This document shows, one piece after another, positions 49,801 to 58,417 of a stretch of DNA of 64,000 nt. The position numbers and the translations under genes are program-made. The notes beneath the pieces were generated by a model. It saw only the letters and a list, made by a program, of their open reading frames with translations. It had not been told where the DNA came from and made no database searches. This DNA comes from Flavobacteriaceae bacterium PS02337. Lineage in GTDB: Bacteria > Bacteroidota > Bacteroidia > Flavobacteriales > Flavobacteriaceae. The DNA lies in the NCBI GenBank assembly GCA_029959285.1, contig JASCOE010000010.1, positions 1 to 64,000 on the forward strand, read 5' to 3'. The first letter of the stretch is position 1; each line of letters opens with the position of its first letter.

Positions 49801-50872
49801 GATGTCCAAAAGAAACTTGTTGATGATCGTACGCATCAAACAATTGTACATTTCTTTGTTTTAAATAATCTAAGAAAGAAATATCGGGACTAATTTTACT
49901 GCGCAGCGGAAGTAAGTTTACACAATCTCCAATCAATTGTTTCATGTCGTATAAGGTATTTCCAGATGAAGGAAATCCGACAACTAAATCTTTTTGACCC
50001 GTAAGTTTGCATAAGAAGATCTCAAAAGCGGCAAGTAAAGTGGTAACTAAACTGCTGCTGGTTTTGATTCCGATATTTTTTAATTCGTTAATAATGCTGT
50101 CATCCAAAGGAAAATCAAGGCGATCGCTATTATAGGTTCTTAATGAAGGTCTTACAAAATCAAGAGGCAATTCGATTGTAGGAACAGATTCTTTATAAAT
50201 ATTAATCCAAAAATCTTCTAGTGGTTTGTAATCAGTGCTTTCCATAAAAGAATTAATTCTTTCGGCAAATTCACTAAAACGTTCTGGAGCGGGTAATTTC
50301 AGTTCTACATTTTCAGCATAAGCAGAATAAATTGCTCCAAGTTCTTCTAAAATAATATCAATACTTAATCCGTCGCCAATAATATGATGAATGGTTATAG
50401 TTGCAATGGTTTGAAATTCATCTGTTTTAAGCAAATTAATTCTAAACAAAGGACCATTTACAAGATCAAATAATTCGCTGACTTGTTCTTTATTGTGTTT
50501 TTCTATTGAAGATTCTTTTTCTACAGGACATAATTCTGAAAAATCATTACGAGAAACTTCGATATTGAAATCGCTATAAATACACATAAAACGACCGTCT
50601 GGACTAAATGTGGATCTTAAAGCTTCATGACGATTGATTAAAGTTTTTACAGCTTTTTCAAATATTTCTAAATTTAAGTTTCCGTTAAAATTTATAGATA
50701 CAGATAAGTTGTATGCTTTGTTCGCATCACTTCCACCAAAAATGCAATCAGACCAAATTTCCTGCTGCGAATTTGTTGTGTAAATTACTCTCTCGATTTC
50801 AGGCGAAAATGGATTAAATTGAATTGCTGTTTCAGTTTCCATTTCTATGTGTATTTGAGGTTGATTTTTCAT
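46862..50872 (-). CDS. NRPS module C-A-T-TE
   Basis: A 1336-residue single module. Condensation: about 20-460 with HHIIGDG (162-168). Adenylation: about 480-970 with YTSGSTGNPKG, FDIAGLE, YGPTETT, YRTGDLG and NGKID. Carrier: GGHSI with Ser1019. Thioesterase: about 1070-1336 with GFSFGG (Ser1148), Asp1175 and His1309. The pocket residues I read against GrsA (D, I, L, Q, C, G, V, V, W, K) resemble DILQ-type glycine codes, with Cys where Leu is usual. It accepts the chain from the hybrid protein, adds an amino acid and releases the product. It starts 78 bases after the upstream gene. Confidence 0.95.
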   Translation of the reverse strand: MKNQPQIHIEMETETAIQFNPFSPEIERVIYTTNSQQEIWSDCIFGGSDANKAYNLSVSINFNGNLNLEIFEKAVKTLINRHEALRSTFSPDGRFMCIYSDFNIEVSRNDFSELCPVEKESSIEKHNKEQVSELFDLVNGPLFRINLLKTDEFQTIATITIHHIIGDGLSIDIILEELGAIYSAYAENVELKLPAPERFSEFAERINSFMESTDYKPLEDFWINIYKESVPTIELPLDFVRPSLRTYNSDRLDFPLDDSIINELKNIGIKTSSSLVTTLLAAFEIFLCKLTGQKDLVVGFPSSGNTLYDMKQLIGDCVNLLPLRSKISPDISFLDYLKQRNVQLFDAYDHQQVSFGHLLKSFPIARDPSRIPLVPVILTVDLNRTIEEDFSFTELTHSFKPNPREFGTFEIQLHIFRAKSGPSFQWTYNTTLFKPETITKMMASFEEIIKEVIVNAANPLSDIIGGNYLGDYADLNSTEMPYPDVTITELLRKQAEITPNKTALEFHDLKTTYTELHEKVNQMAHYLKAQGVQSGDFIAVSFPRSPELVYTLLAIMQCGAAYLPLDPEYPKDRLEFMLNDSNARVLLTSKTLFASLPTWPQTLFIEDAMEALDQYSALPLPFMVNSENNAYILYTSGSTGNPKGVPITHKNLVNFLCSMALEPGIDENDRLLSITTISFDIAGLELYLPLIKGATLILADHETARDGRLLLELVKSEKINFLQATPTTWSMLLDSGWSKKLPIKALCGGEAMPVDLASELLSKCDTLWNVYGPTETTVWSSVKQIKAEDKLITIGKPIGNTQIYLIDEQGQLVAPGNIGEIVIGGDGVAKGYWNRPELSAEKFITNKFSAKKEDIMYRTGDLGKLLSNNEIECLGRLDQQVKIRGHRIEPGEVEQALIVLDGIKSAVVLADENFLIAHIVPEKSIEEAETQIPEWREALSTRLPAQLIPHDFNLIEKIPTTLNGKIDRKELAKYKTNKKITYTAPRTEEENIVATIWKESLNLENIDIFSDFFEMGGHSIKGVKVMIEIEKHTGIRIPLSALFKYSTVEKFAKLLNTGTEIYSDCLVPIKPIGNKVPLFIIHGAGLNVLNFMNLSKHFDEDQPIYGIQGTKPKGFEGWYESIEAMAAHYIDAIIKVNPKGPYALAGFSFGGIVAFEMTRQLNAMGKKVSLTGLLDSYVDSSYYYGNFRRKQLVRYLDITHRRLDFLKEMLLSWKAFKMRINGKKEYILQRHFGKKVEMTEQEELALQQFIEADRMVKKIVDLYHLKPQNFRVDLFRSKDDENYKLDPTHLGWKKAAAGGVTIHNISGNHLNIVAPPNDKVLARLLQDILDENHENI

Positions 50873-50950
50873 TGTTTTCCTATTTTAAATGTAATTGAAC
50901 CATTTTAAATTGACAATTTAAAATATTAGTTAACTGTCGGTTATCTGATT

Positions 50951-53900
50951 TTACAGTTTGATCTTTACAAAACTTCCATTTTGATTAGGGTCTGAAATAA
51001 ACCACGCAGGATTTCCATTTTCGTCCCTTCCTAGTTTACTTCCTTGAACAGGTGGTTCACTTGCTTTAATCGTATACTTTTTTTCGTGATTATTTTCAAA
51101 TCGCTTTTGATCTTCGATTGTTGAAACATCAAGTAAACTTTCTTTTTTATGAATTCCGTTTGTTTTATGAACTCCATTTGTTTCTAGTTTCGCCACAAAA
51201 TTTTCTGCTTTTAGATTTACAAAAGAAGCATTTCCGTTTATAGGAGCATTTTGAAAATTTTGCAATTGATCTACTTTTTGACTTAAAAGCTGAATTTGCT
51301 GTACAATTTGTTCTAGTGAAATTTGACTTTGATTGGTTGATAATTGTCTGTCATTTTGAACAATATTTGCAACAATAGCCGAATTAGAAATGATTTCAAC
51401 TTCTTTATTTTCTTCGGATTGAATTTCTTCTGGAAGATTAACTTCTATATAATCAGCCAAAAGTGAAGGCGTTGAATAGGTTTCATTTAATTGTCTAAAA
51501 GTAATGGGCAAATCAAATTCTTTTTTCAATTTTCCAGATAGCTGAGTAAGTGATAATGAATCTAAACCTAATTCTAAGAAAGTATTAGAAGCAGATTCTG
51601 GTTCATATTCAATACCAGAAGCATTTTTTATAATTTCTGAAATCTTAGAAAGCACTGCATCTTTTCTGGAATGATTTGAAGCGATGCTAGTTTTTTCAGC
51701 TTGAATAGCAATTTCTGGTGTTTCTGAAATGATAGCTTTTGGAACTGGTATAGTTTCAAGCGTTCCTAAAGGTTCAATCCAGCAAAGTTTACGATCGAAA
51801 ATGTAATTTGGTAATTCGATTTTTTGTCTTTGTTGCTGACCATAGAATGCTTTCCAATCTGGATTTATTCCTCTCATCCAAAGTTCGCCCATCGCAGTTA
51901 ATAAAGTTGTGTACTCATTATCTTGCTCTTCTTTAGGGAAAGTGATACTAGGAAAAGCTGGTATAATTTTTCCCGCTGCCTGTTGACGTGCCAAAGTAAT
52001 TAACGTTTGACCTGGACCAACTTCTAATAAAATAAAATCACCTAATTCAAATGCCGTATCCATTGCATCCGCAAAGTGTACCGTATTTTTCAATTGATTT
52101 ACCCAATATGTCGGATCTGTAGCTTCTGTATCTGTTAACCAAGTTCCTGTTGCGGTAGAAATAATCGGCAATCTCGGAATATTCAATTTTATTTTTTCTA
52201 ATTCTTTTCTGAAGTCTTCTAAAATTGGCTCCATCATAAAAGAGTGAAACGCATGACTTGTATTCAGTAATCTATTCGGAACTTCTTTAGCATCAAGTTC
52301 TTGATTAAAAAGAGCGATATCTTCTTTCTTTCCAGAAACAACACAAAACTGATTGGAGTTTATAGCCGCAATCGAAAGTGTGTTAGGAATTAATTCCTTT
52401 AATTTTTCTACCGGAACTCTAACAATCAACATAGATCCGCCTGGCAATTGACTGATTAGTTTTCCTCTTATCGTAACAATATGCAATGCATCTTTTAGAC
52501 TTAAAATTCCTGCCAAGTGTGCGGCAGCAAATTCTCCAATACTGTGTCCGCAAAGGAAAGTTGGTTTTATGCCCCAGCTCATCCATAATTGCGACAATGC
52601 GTATTCTGTTACAAATAAAGAAGGTTGGGTTAAACGTGTATTTCTTAGAAGTTCTTCTGCATCTGTAAAATGATCTTTTGGAAAAAGAACTTCGCGAATG
52701 TCTAATTCTAATTCAGCCATTAACAATTCGGCACATTTATCTACAGCTTCGCGGTATACTTTTTCGTTTTCGTAAAGTGATTTCCCCATTTGCAAATATT
52801 GAGATCCTTGTCCAGGGAAAAGGAATCCAAGTTCGCTAGGAGCAGTTTTTAAAACCGAAGATTTTGTGTTTTTAGTTTTTACAGAAATCAGTTTTTCAGC
52901 TGCATCTTTGGTCGATTCGGCAATTAAAAAACTTCTGTGATTAAAGTCATATCGAGTAACATTCAAAGAATAAGCAATATCTGCTAAAGGAGTTTCATTC
53001 GATTTATCTATAAAATGTCCTAATGTGTTTTCGTAACCCAATAAACTGTTTTGACTTTTTGCAGACCACATTAAAATTTCAAGCGGTCTTCCTGATGAAG
53101 TTGGAACTGGTTTTTTATCATATTCTTCAACAATAACATGCACATTTGTACTTCCTATTCCAAAAGAACTTATTCCGGCTCTTCTAACTCCGTCAGATTT
53201 CCAGTCAATCAATTTATTATTGATATAAAATGGACTGTTTTCAAAATCAATATTCGGATTTGGTTTATCAAAATTAACCATTGGCGGAATTTGTTTATAA
53301 CGCATTGCCAATAATGTTTTCATTAATCCAGCAACACCAGCCGCAGCAGTGGTATGTCCCATATTACTTTTTATGGTTCCTAAAGCGCAATAATTGTTCT
53401 TTTCCTGTTTTCCGTAGGCGATTTTTAAACCTTCTATTTCAATAGGATCTCCAATTGGAGTTGCTGTACCATGCGCTTCCATATAACTAATGGTTGATGG
53501 AGAAATTTGTGCATCGTTAAAAGCATTTATTATAGCGCCCGCCTGACCTTTTGCACTTGGAGCCATAAAACTTCCTTTGTCTCCTCCGTCGTTATTTACA
53601 CCAACACCTTTAATTACACCATATATAATGTCTCCGTCTTTTTCTGCTTCTTCCAATCTTTTTAGTAAAACGACTCCGGCACCATCGCTAAAAACGGTTC
53701 CTTTTCCTGAAGCTTCAAAAGATCTAGTAGATCCGTCTGGGCTTTTAATAAAACCTTCATCATAAAGATGTCCGCTGTTTATCGGGCAAGTTACGCTAGA
53801 ACCTCCAGCAAGAGCGACATCGCACATGCCAGTTCTGATAGCTTTTACAGCTTCTGCAACTGCTAATAATGAAGTTGAACATGCTGAATGCACACTTACA

Positions 53901-56236
53901 GATGGTCCTTTTAAATTTAAATGATAAGAAGTTCTCGGAGCAATAAAGTCTTTTCCGTTTACAGTATAAATCTGCAATTCTCCAATTGAACTTTTTAGTT
54001 CTTTATTTGGAAAAATATTGTTTTCATAATACGTATTGATTTCACTTCCAGAATAAACCCCAATGCTTCCTTTATAATGTTTCGGAAGATGTCCAGCTTG
54101 TTCTAAAGCTTCAAATGAAATTTCTAAAAACATTCTTATTTGCGGATCCATCGCGGCAGCAAGCTGCGGATTTAATCCGAAGAAACTAGCATCAAATGTT
54201 TTTGCAGAAGGTAAAACACCTCGTGCGCCTATATACAGTGGGTCTTTGCGAAGACTTTCAGGCAAACTGCTGTCTAATTCCTCTTTTGTAAACAATGAAA
54301 TGGTTTCTTTTCCATCTCTAAGATTTTCCCATAATTCTTCTATAGTATCAGAACCAGGAAACCTTCCTGCCATACCAATTACGGCTATATCAGCAGCAAT
54401 TCCATTTTCATTTACTTTTTTAAATTCAAATAAATCTTCTTTATGAAAATCTTCTAAAGTAGCAGCGAGATCTTTAATAGTAGGATGAATATAGATTTTT
54501 GAAACTGGTATTTCTAAAGATAATTCCTGTTTTAATGTAGTTACAACTTTTTGAGCAAGTATAGAACTTCCGCCTAAATCAAAGAAATCGTCATCAATGC
54601 CTATTTCAGCTATTTTTAATTCTTCGCTCCAGATTTTAGCAATATCTTTTTCTAGTTGCGTGGTTGGTTTTTTGAAAAGAGGAGCAGAGTCTGGTCGGCT
54701 GTTTTCAGGAAGAGGAAGATTTTTTTTGTCGATTTTTCCATTTGGCGTTATCGGAAACTCATCTACCCAAATGTATTTTGATGGAATCAATATTTCTGGT
54801 AAAACCTTAGCAAGCGCTTCTTGAACAATTTTGTCATCTTGCAATTGATCGTCTGATTTTAAATAGGCAACAAGTTTGTCTTCATTTCCAAAATGATTGC
54901 TTACAATTACCGCAGATTGTTTTATGCCAGACAAAGTATTTAAAGTAGCTTCTATTTCGCCCAATTCAATGCGATGTCCTCTCAATTTTACTTGATGATC
55001 AATGCGTCCTAAACATTGAAGATCTCCATTTGGAAGCATTTTTCCTAAATCTCCTGTACGGTATAAAATAGAATCAGCTTCTTCAGAAAAAGGATTTTGA
55101 ATGAATTTTTCTGCCGTAAGTTCTGGACGTTTCCAATAACCTTCTGCGACTCCGTCTCCGCCAATTACGATTTCTCCAATTTCGCCTGCTTCAACAGATT
55201 TACGATTTTCATCTAATAAATAAATTTGTGTGTTTGCAATTGGTAATCCAATCGTAATTAATTCGTCTTCAGCTTTTATTTGTTTAACCGCAGACCAAAT
55301 TGTTGTTTCTGTTGGACCATACATATTCCAAAGAGATTCACATCTTGAAGTCAATTGTCGTGCAAGATTCAAAGGCATCGCTTCTCCGCCACAAAGCGCT
55401 TTTAAAGGAAGAGGCGTATTCCAGCCAGAATCTAATAATAATTGCCAAGTCGTTGGAGTTGCTTGTAATATGGTAATTTCTTTTTTCTGCAAAAGATTAA
55501 ATAAAAGCTGACCGTCGCGCGTAGTTTCATAATCTGCAAAAACTACTGAAGCACCTTTTATTAATGGTAGAAATAATTCAAGTCCAGCAATATCAAAAGA
55601 AATTGTAGTTATAGATAGTAATTTGTCTTCTGCCTTTATACCTGGTTCAATTGCCATGCTGTAAAGAAAGTTGACTAGATTTTTGTGTGTTACTGTTACT
55701 CCTTTTGGTTTTCCTGTAGATCCAGAAGTATACATTATATATGCAGATGATTCTGGAAGAACTGTCAGAGAAAGTTTTTCAGAAGAATATTGTTCTAATG
55801 AAGCTATTGCTTCTTCAATTAATAACGTTTTAGAATTGCTTGGCAATATAGCAGAAAGCGATTGTGTTGTTAGTAAAAAACTAGCTTCAGAATCTTCTAA
55901 CATAAATTCTAGACGTTCAGTCGGAAATTTTGGGTCTAATGGTAAATAAGCTGCACCACATTGTAGAATTGCCAAAAGAGAAGCAATTAAATGTGGGTTT
56001 CGCTCCATAGACACAGCTATAAATTGTCCTGGACATAAACCTTGAGCTAAAAAATAATTAGCCAGCTGATTTACCGTTTTTGCTAATGCTGCATAAGTGA
56101 TCTTTTGATCATCAAATTCTAGCGCAACAGCATTTGGAGATGCTTCGGCTTGTGCGGCAAAAAGTTCGTGAAGTGCTTTTTGTGGATATACCATTTTATT
56201 CCAATCTTCTGAATTATTATTGTTAGTTCTTTTCAT
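50951..56236 (-). CDS. Hybrid NRPS-PKS protein A-T-KS-AT-ACP
   Basis: A 1761-residue protein. Adenylation about 15-515 (YTSGSTGKPKG, FDIAGLE, YGPTETT), carrier with Ser558 in LGGSS, ketosynthase about 615-1040 (VIGMAGRFPGS, active Cys786 in HSACSTS, His922 in AHGTA, His961), acyltransferase about 1135-1430 (PGQGSQ, GHSIGE with Ser1232, HAFH at 1328-1331, the malonyl-CoA form), ACP with Ser1560 in LGLDSLS. There is no KR, DH, ER or MT, so a beta-keto group is expected. The tail (about 1600-1761) has a coiled segment and ends PPVQGSKLGRDENGNPAWF, like the linker before a condensation domain. It is the first gene of the operon. Confidence 0.95.
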   Translation of the reverse strand: MKRTNNNNSEDWNKMVYPQKALHELFAAQAEASPNAVALEFDDQKITYAALAKTVNQLANYFLAQGLCPGQFIAVSMERNPHLIASLLAILQCGAAYLPLDPKFPTERLEFMLEDSEASFLLTTQSLSAILPSNSKTLLIEEAIASLEQYSSEKLSLTVLPESSAYIMYTSGSTGKPKGVTVTHKNLVNFLYSMAIEPGIKAEDKLLSITTISFDIAGLELFLPLIKGASVVFADYETTRDGQLLFNLLQKKEITILQATPTTWQLLLDSGWNTPLPLKALCGGEAMPLNLARQLTSRCESLWNMYGPTETTIWSAVKQIKAEDELITIGLPIANTQIYLLDENRKSVEAGEIGEIVIGGDGVAEGYWKRPELTAEKFIQNPFSEEADSILYRTGDLGKMLPNGDLQCLGRIDHQVKLRGHRIELGEIEATLNTLSGIKQSAVIVSNHFGNEDKLVAYLKSDDQLQDDKIVQEALAKVLPEILIPSKYIWVDEFPITPNGKIDKKNLPLPENSRPDSAPLFKKPTTQLEKDIAKIWSEELKIAEIGIDDDFFDLGGSSILAQKVVTTLKQELSLEIPVSKIYIHPTIKDLAATLEDFHKEDLFEFKKVNENGIAADIAVIGMAGRFPGSDTIEELWENLRDGKETISLFTKEELDSSLPESLRKDPLYIGARGVLPSAKTFDASFFGLNPQLAAAMDPQIRMFLEISFEALEQAGHLPKHYKGSIGVYSGSEINTYYENNIFPNKELKSSIGELQIYTVNGKDFIAPRTSYHLNLKGPSVSVHSACSTSLLAVAEAVKAIRTGMCDVALAGGSSVTCPINSGHLYDEGFIKSPDGSTRSFEASGKGTVFSDGAGVVLLKRLEEAEKDGDIIYGVIKGVGVNNDGGDKGSFMAPSAKGQAGAIINAFNDAQISPSTISYMEAHGTATPIGDPIEIEGLKIAYGKQEKNNYCALGTIKSNMGHTTAAAGVAGLMKTLLAMRYKQIPPMVNFDKPNPNIDFENSPFYINNKLIDWKSDGVRRAGISSFGIGSTNVHVIVEEYDKKPVPTSSGRPLEILMWSAKSQNSLLGYENTLGHFIDKSNETPLADIAYSLNVTRYDFNHRSFLIAESTKDAAEKLISVKTKNTKSSVLKTAPSELGFLFPGQGSQYLQMGKSLYENEKVYREAVDKCAELLMAELELDIREVLFPKDHFTDAEELLRNTRLTQPSLFVTEYALSQLWMSWGIKPTFLCGHSIGEFAAAHLAGILSLKDALHIVTIRGKLISQLPGGSMLIVRVPVEKLKELIPNTLSIAAINSNQFCVVSGKKEDIALFNQELDAKEVPNRLLNTSHAFHSFMMEPILEDFRKELEKIKLNIPRLPIISTATGTWLTDTEATDPTYWVNQLKNTVHFADAMDTAFELGDFILLEVGPGQTLITLARQQAAGKIIPAFPSITFPKEEQDNEYTTLLTAMGELWMRGINPDWKAFYGQQQRQKIELPNYIFDRKLCWIEPLGTLETIPVPKAIISETPEIAIQAEKTSIASNHSRKDAVLSKISEIIKNASGIEYEPESASNTFLELGLDSLSLTQLSGKLKKEFDLPITFRQLNETYSTPSLLADYIEVNLPEEIQSEENKEVEIISNSAIVANIVQNDRQLSTNQSQISLEQIVQQIQLLSQKVDQLQNFQNAPINGNASFVNLKAENFVAKLETNGVHKTNGIHKKESLLDVSTIEDQKRFENNHEKKYTIKASEPPVQGSKLGRDENGNPAWFISDPNQNGSFVKIKL

Positions 56237-57154
56237 TTTAATTCTATTAAAATTAAAGTTGAGTAAAATAATATGATAATATTGGCGTTTGACTAAATAT
56301 GAAACTTGGCTTTTAAAACCTTGTTTAATAATTTGTTAGGGGATTAGGATTACAATTTTTATTACCTTTATTCTATTTGGTCAATAAAAAGGGTGTAAGA
56401 AATTTGATTAGTTTTGGCCGTTAATTTATCTCTATCTTAAAATAGTTTTTATCGCTTATTCTTCAATAAGATGTTCAAAAAAAGTAAAAATATTTCAGTA
56501 AAACTTGCATTTTCTATATAAAGCCATTATTCTCGATGAATGGCATATTTTGAATTGAATCAGACTAGTTTTATTAAAAAAAAGAAAGACCAACATCGAA
56601 ATCATTTTTGCTTAAATTCACCTTTTCGACATTCATTTTTGTCCGTTCTAAATGAGTTTTCTTCCTTTTCATCATCCAATTTTTTTACTAAAACCAAGCT
56701 AAATTGTTTAATTGTACAAATCAGGACGAAATATCCTTAATTAGGATATTTAAATATTTGTAAATCAATTAGATAAGTTCTTGTTGGATGCATTATTTGT
56801 GATTTTAGTAGTGAATTATTATCAAATTGAGATAATATAAGTAGGTGTATTAAAAATTAAATAAAAAGCACAGACACGTATAATTAAACAAATAAATCGT
56901 CGTTATTTTGTAAATCTTCCTACTAAGATTAAAGCCAAAAATATTTCATCGATATTGTCCTATCTATAGATGATTTAATAATTTCTAAAATGGGCGATCA
57001 AAATATTAGAGCTTTTTTTAACTTTTTCAATGTAAGTAAATAGTCACTAAAATACTACATTTAATGCAGGTTATCGGAAATAAGTTTTGTTATATCGATT
57101 ATTTTTTGAAATTAAATATTTTTGCAGTATAAAATAATCTAAGAATAATAAACT
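56237..57154. other. Divergent gap between the NRPS operon and the surface-protein operon
   Basis: No gene recognised; a 66-codon frame at 56540-56740 is low-complexity and I reject it. It must hold the promoter of the NRPS operon, for which I find no clear TAnnTTTG match. A TATTTTTG at 57117-57124 fits the -7 box of the surface-protein operon. GCCATT/AATGGC (56523-56544) is a small hairpin. Confidence 0.45.
57117..57124 (+). promoter_or_regulatory. Predicted -7 element of the surface-protein operon
   Basis: TATTTTTG matches the TAnnTTTG -7 box of Bacteroidota and lies 30 bases before the GTG start of the first gene. No -33 TTTG is found at the expected distance. Confidence 0.4.
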
Positions 57155-57676
57155 GTGAAGTATCCACGCCTAAGAAATATTAACCTACTCATTTTGATGA
57201 TGTTTTTCGTTCCTTTTGTAGGAATTAGTCAAAGTAGTGATAATTTAATGGAGACCATAATTACGTCTGGTAACAATGCGACGGGGACTTCTGGTACAGT
57301 AGCTTATTCAATCGGGCAAGTATTTTACACTTATATGGGAGTAGATGCTGTTTATAATGTAGCTCAAGGTATACAACAGCAAGTAAAAGACGAAACATTA
57401 GATACGCCAGATGTTGAGGAACCTACTAAAGCTGAAATGTTTGTTTACCCAAATCCAACGTCAGATTTTGTCAATATTAGTATTACTGGACAAGATATGC
57501 AAACTGGTCAGCGATCGTATAGACTATATGACATTCAAGCGAGACTTTTAAAGCAAAACACAATCAATCAAACTGATACCCAAGTCAGTTTAAATAATCT
57601 CAGTCCATCTATATATCTGCTTGTAGTATATGTAGACAATAAGATTTTGAAATCATTTAAAATTATTAAAAATTAA
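57155..57676 (+). CDS. Exported protein with type IX secretion sorting domain
   Basis: A 173-residue protein starting with GTG. Signal peptide: INLLILMMFFVPFVGISQ. Residues about 28-75 form a short region with Gly and Thr (GNNATGTSGTVAYSIGQVFYTY), similar to N-termini of proteins that accompany SprB-like adhesins. The C-terminal 75 residues are a type A sorting domain (MFVYPNPTSDFVNISI, LYDIQARLL, SIYLLVVYVDNKILKSFKIIKN). The mature protein is small and likely attached to or released from the surface. It is the first of three genes (12 bases to the next). Confidence 0.88.
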   Translation: MKYPRLRNINLLILMMFFVPFVGISQSSDNLMETIITSGNNATGTSGTVAYSIGQVFYTYMGVDAVYNVAQGIQQQVKDETLDTPDVEEPTKAEMFVYPNPTSDFVNISITGQDMQTGQRSYRLYDIQARLLKQNTINQTDTQVSLNNLSPSIYLLVVYVDNKILKSFKIIKN

Positions 57677-57688
57677 AAAAGATATATA

Positions 57689-58417
57689 ATGAAACTTGCA
57701 CATACCCTTTTATTTTTATTTGTGACTGTTACGCTTAAGGTATTTGCACAATCACCTGAAAAAATGAGCTACCAGGCAATTATTAGAGCACAAGATAATA
57801 GTTTGGTTGTCAACTCTAGAATTAGTTTGAAAGTTGTTGTTCATCAAAGTACTGCCACAGGAACTATTGTTTATCAAGAAACACATTCTCCAACTACAAA
57901 CACTAATGGTTTGGTTTCTCTTGAAATTGGAACGGGATCAATTGTTACAGGTGATTTTAGTAAAATCGGCTGGGATAAAGGGCCTTACTATATAGAAACA
58001 CAAGTTGACGTAAAAGGAGGTACAAATTATAACATCACCGGAGTTACGCAGCTTTTAAGTGTGCCTTACGCTTTGTACGCAAAATCAGCTGGTGGAACGG
58101 TTAGTGCGCCTGTTAGAGCTTCAGTTGTTTCATTTTCTACTTCAAGAAATATTGCTACTGGAGATGTAAATAATACAATAGAATGCACAACTTCGGCTAC
58201 ATTGACATTGACTTCAGATTTTGGAAGCATGGTAACAGGTGAGAGTATAAATTTGGAAGCTCATAATGGCGCTGTCTTAACTATTCAAGCAGCTTCGGGT
58301 GTAACACTAAATTATACTGCTGGTGGAAGTGCAAAATTTACTAGTGCAGCAGGAAACGTGAGATTTGGCTTTCTAAGAAAAACAGGCACAAACTCCTATA
58401 TTATATCAGGACAATGA
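57689..58417 (+). CDS. Exported protein of a surface-protein/collar family
   Basis: A 242-residue protein with signal peptide LLFLFVTVTLKVFAQ. The segment MSYQAIIRAQDNSLVVNSRI, then GPYYIETQVDVKGGTNYNIT and VTQLLSVPYALYAKSAGG is a conserved opening of many Bacteroidota surface proteins, including tail-fibre-like ones. The C-terminal 100 residues are Thr/Ser-rich beta-strands, perhaps a fibre tip. It overlaps the next gene by four bases (ATGA), so translation is coupled. No sorting domain is visible, so its export beyond the periplasm is open. Confidence 0.75.
   Translation: MKLAHTLLFLFVTVTLKVFAQSPEKMSYQAIIRAQDNSLVVNSRISLKVVVHQSTATGTIVYQETHSPTTNTNGLVSLEIGTGSIVTGDFSKIGWDKGPYYIETQVDVKGGTNYNITGVTQLLSVPYALYAKSAGGTVSAPVRASVVSFSTSRNIATGDVNNTIECTTSATLTLTSDFGSMVTGESINLEAHNGAVLTIQAASGVTLNYTAGGSAKFTSAAGNVRFGFLRKTGTNSYIISGQ

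Noticed and set aside
56540-56740. A 66-residue open frame in the NRPS upstream gap
   Set aside because: Low-complexity Lys/Ser/Phe sequence with no family; likely chance.
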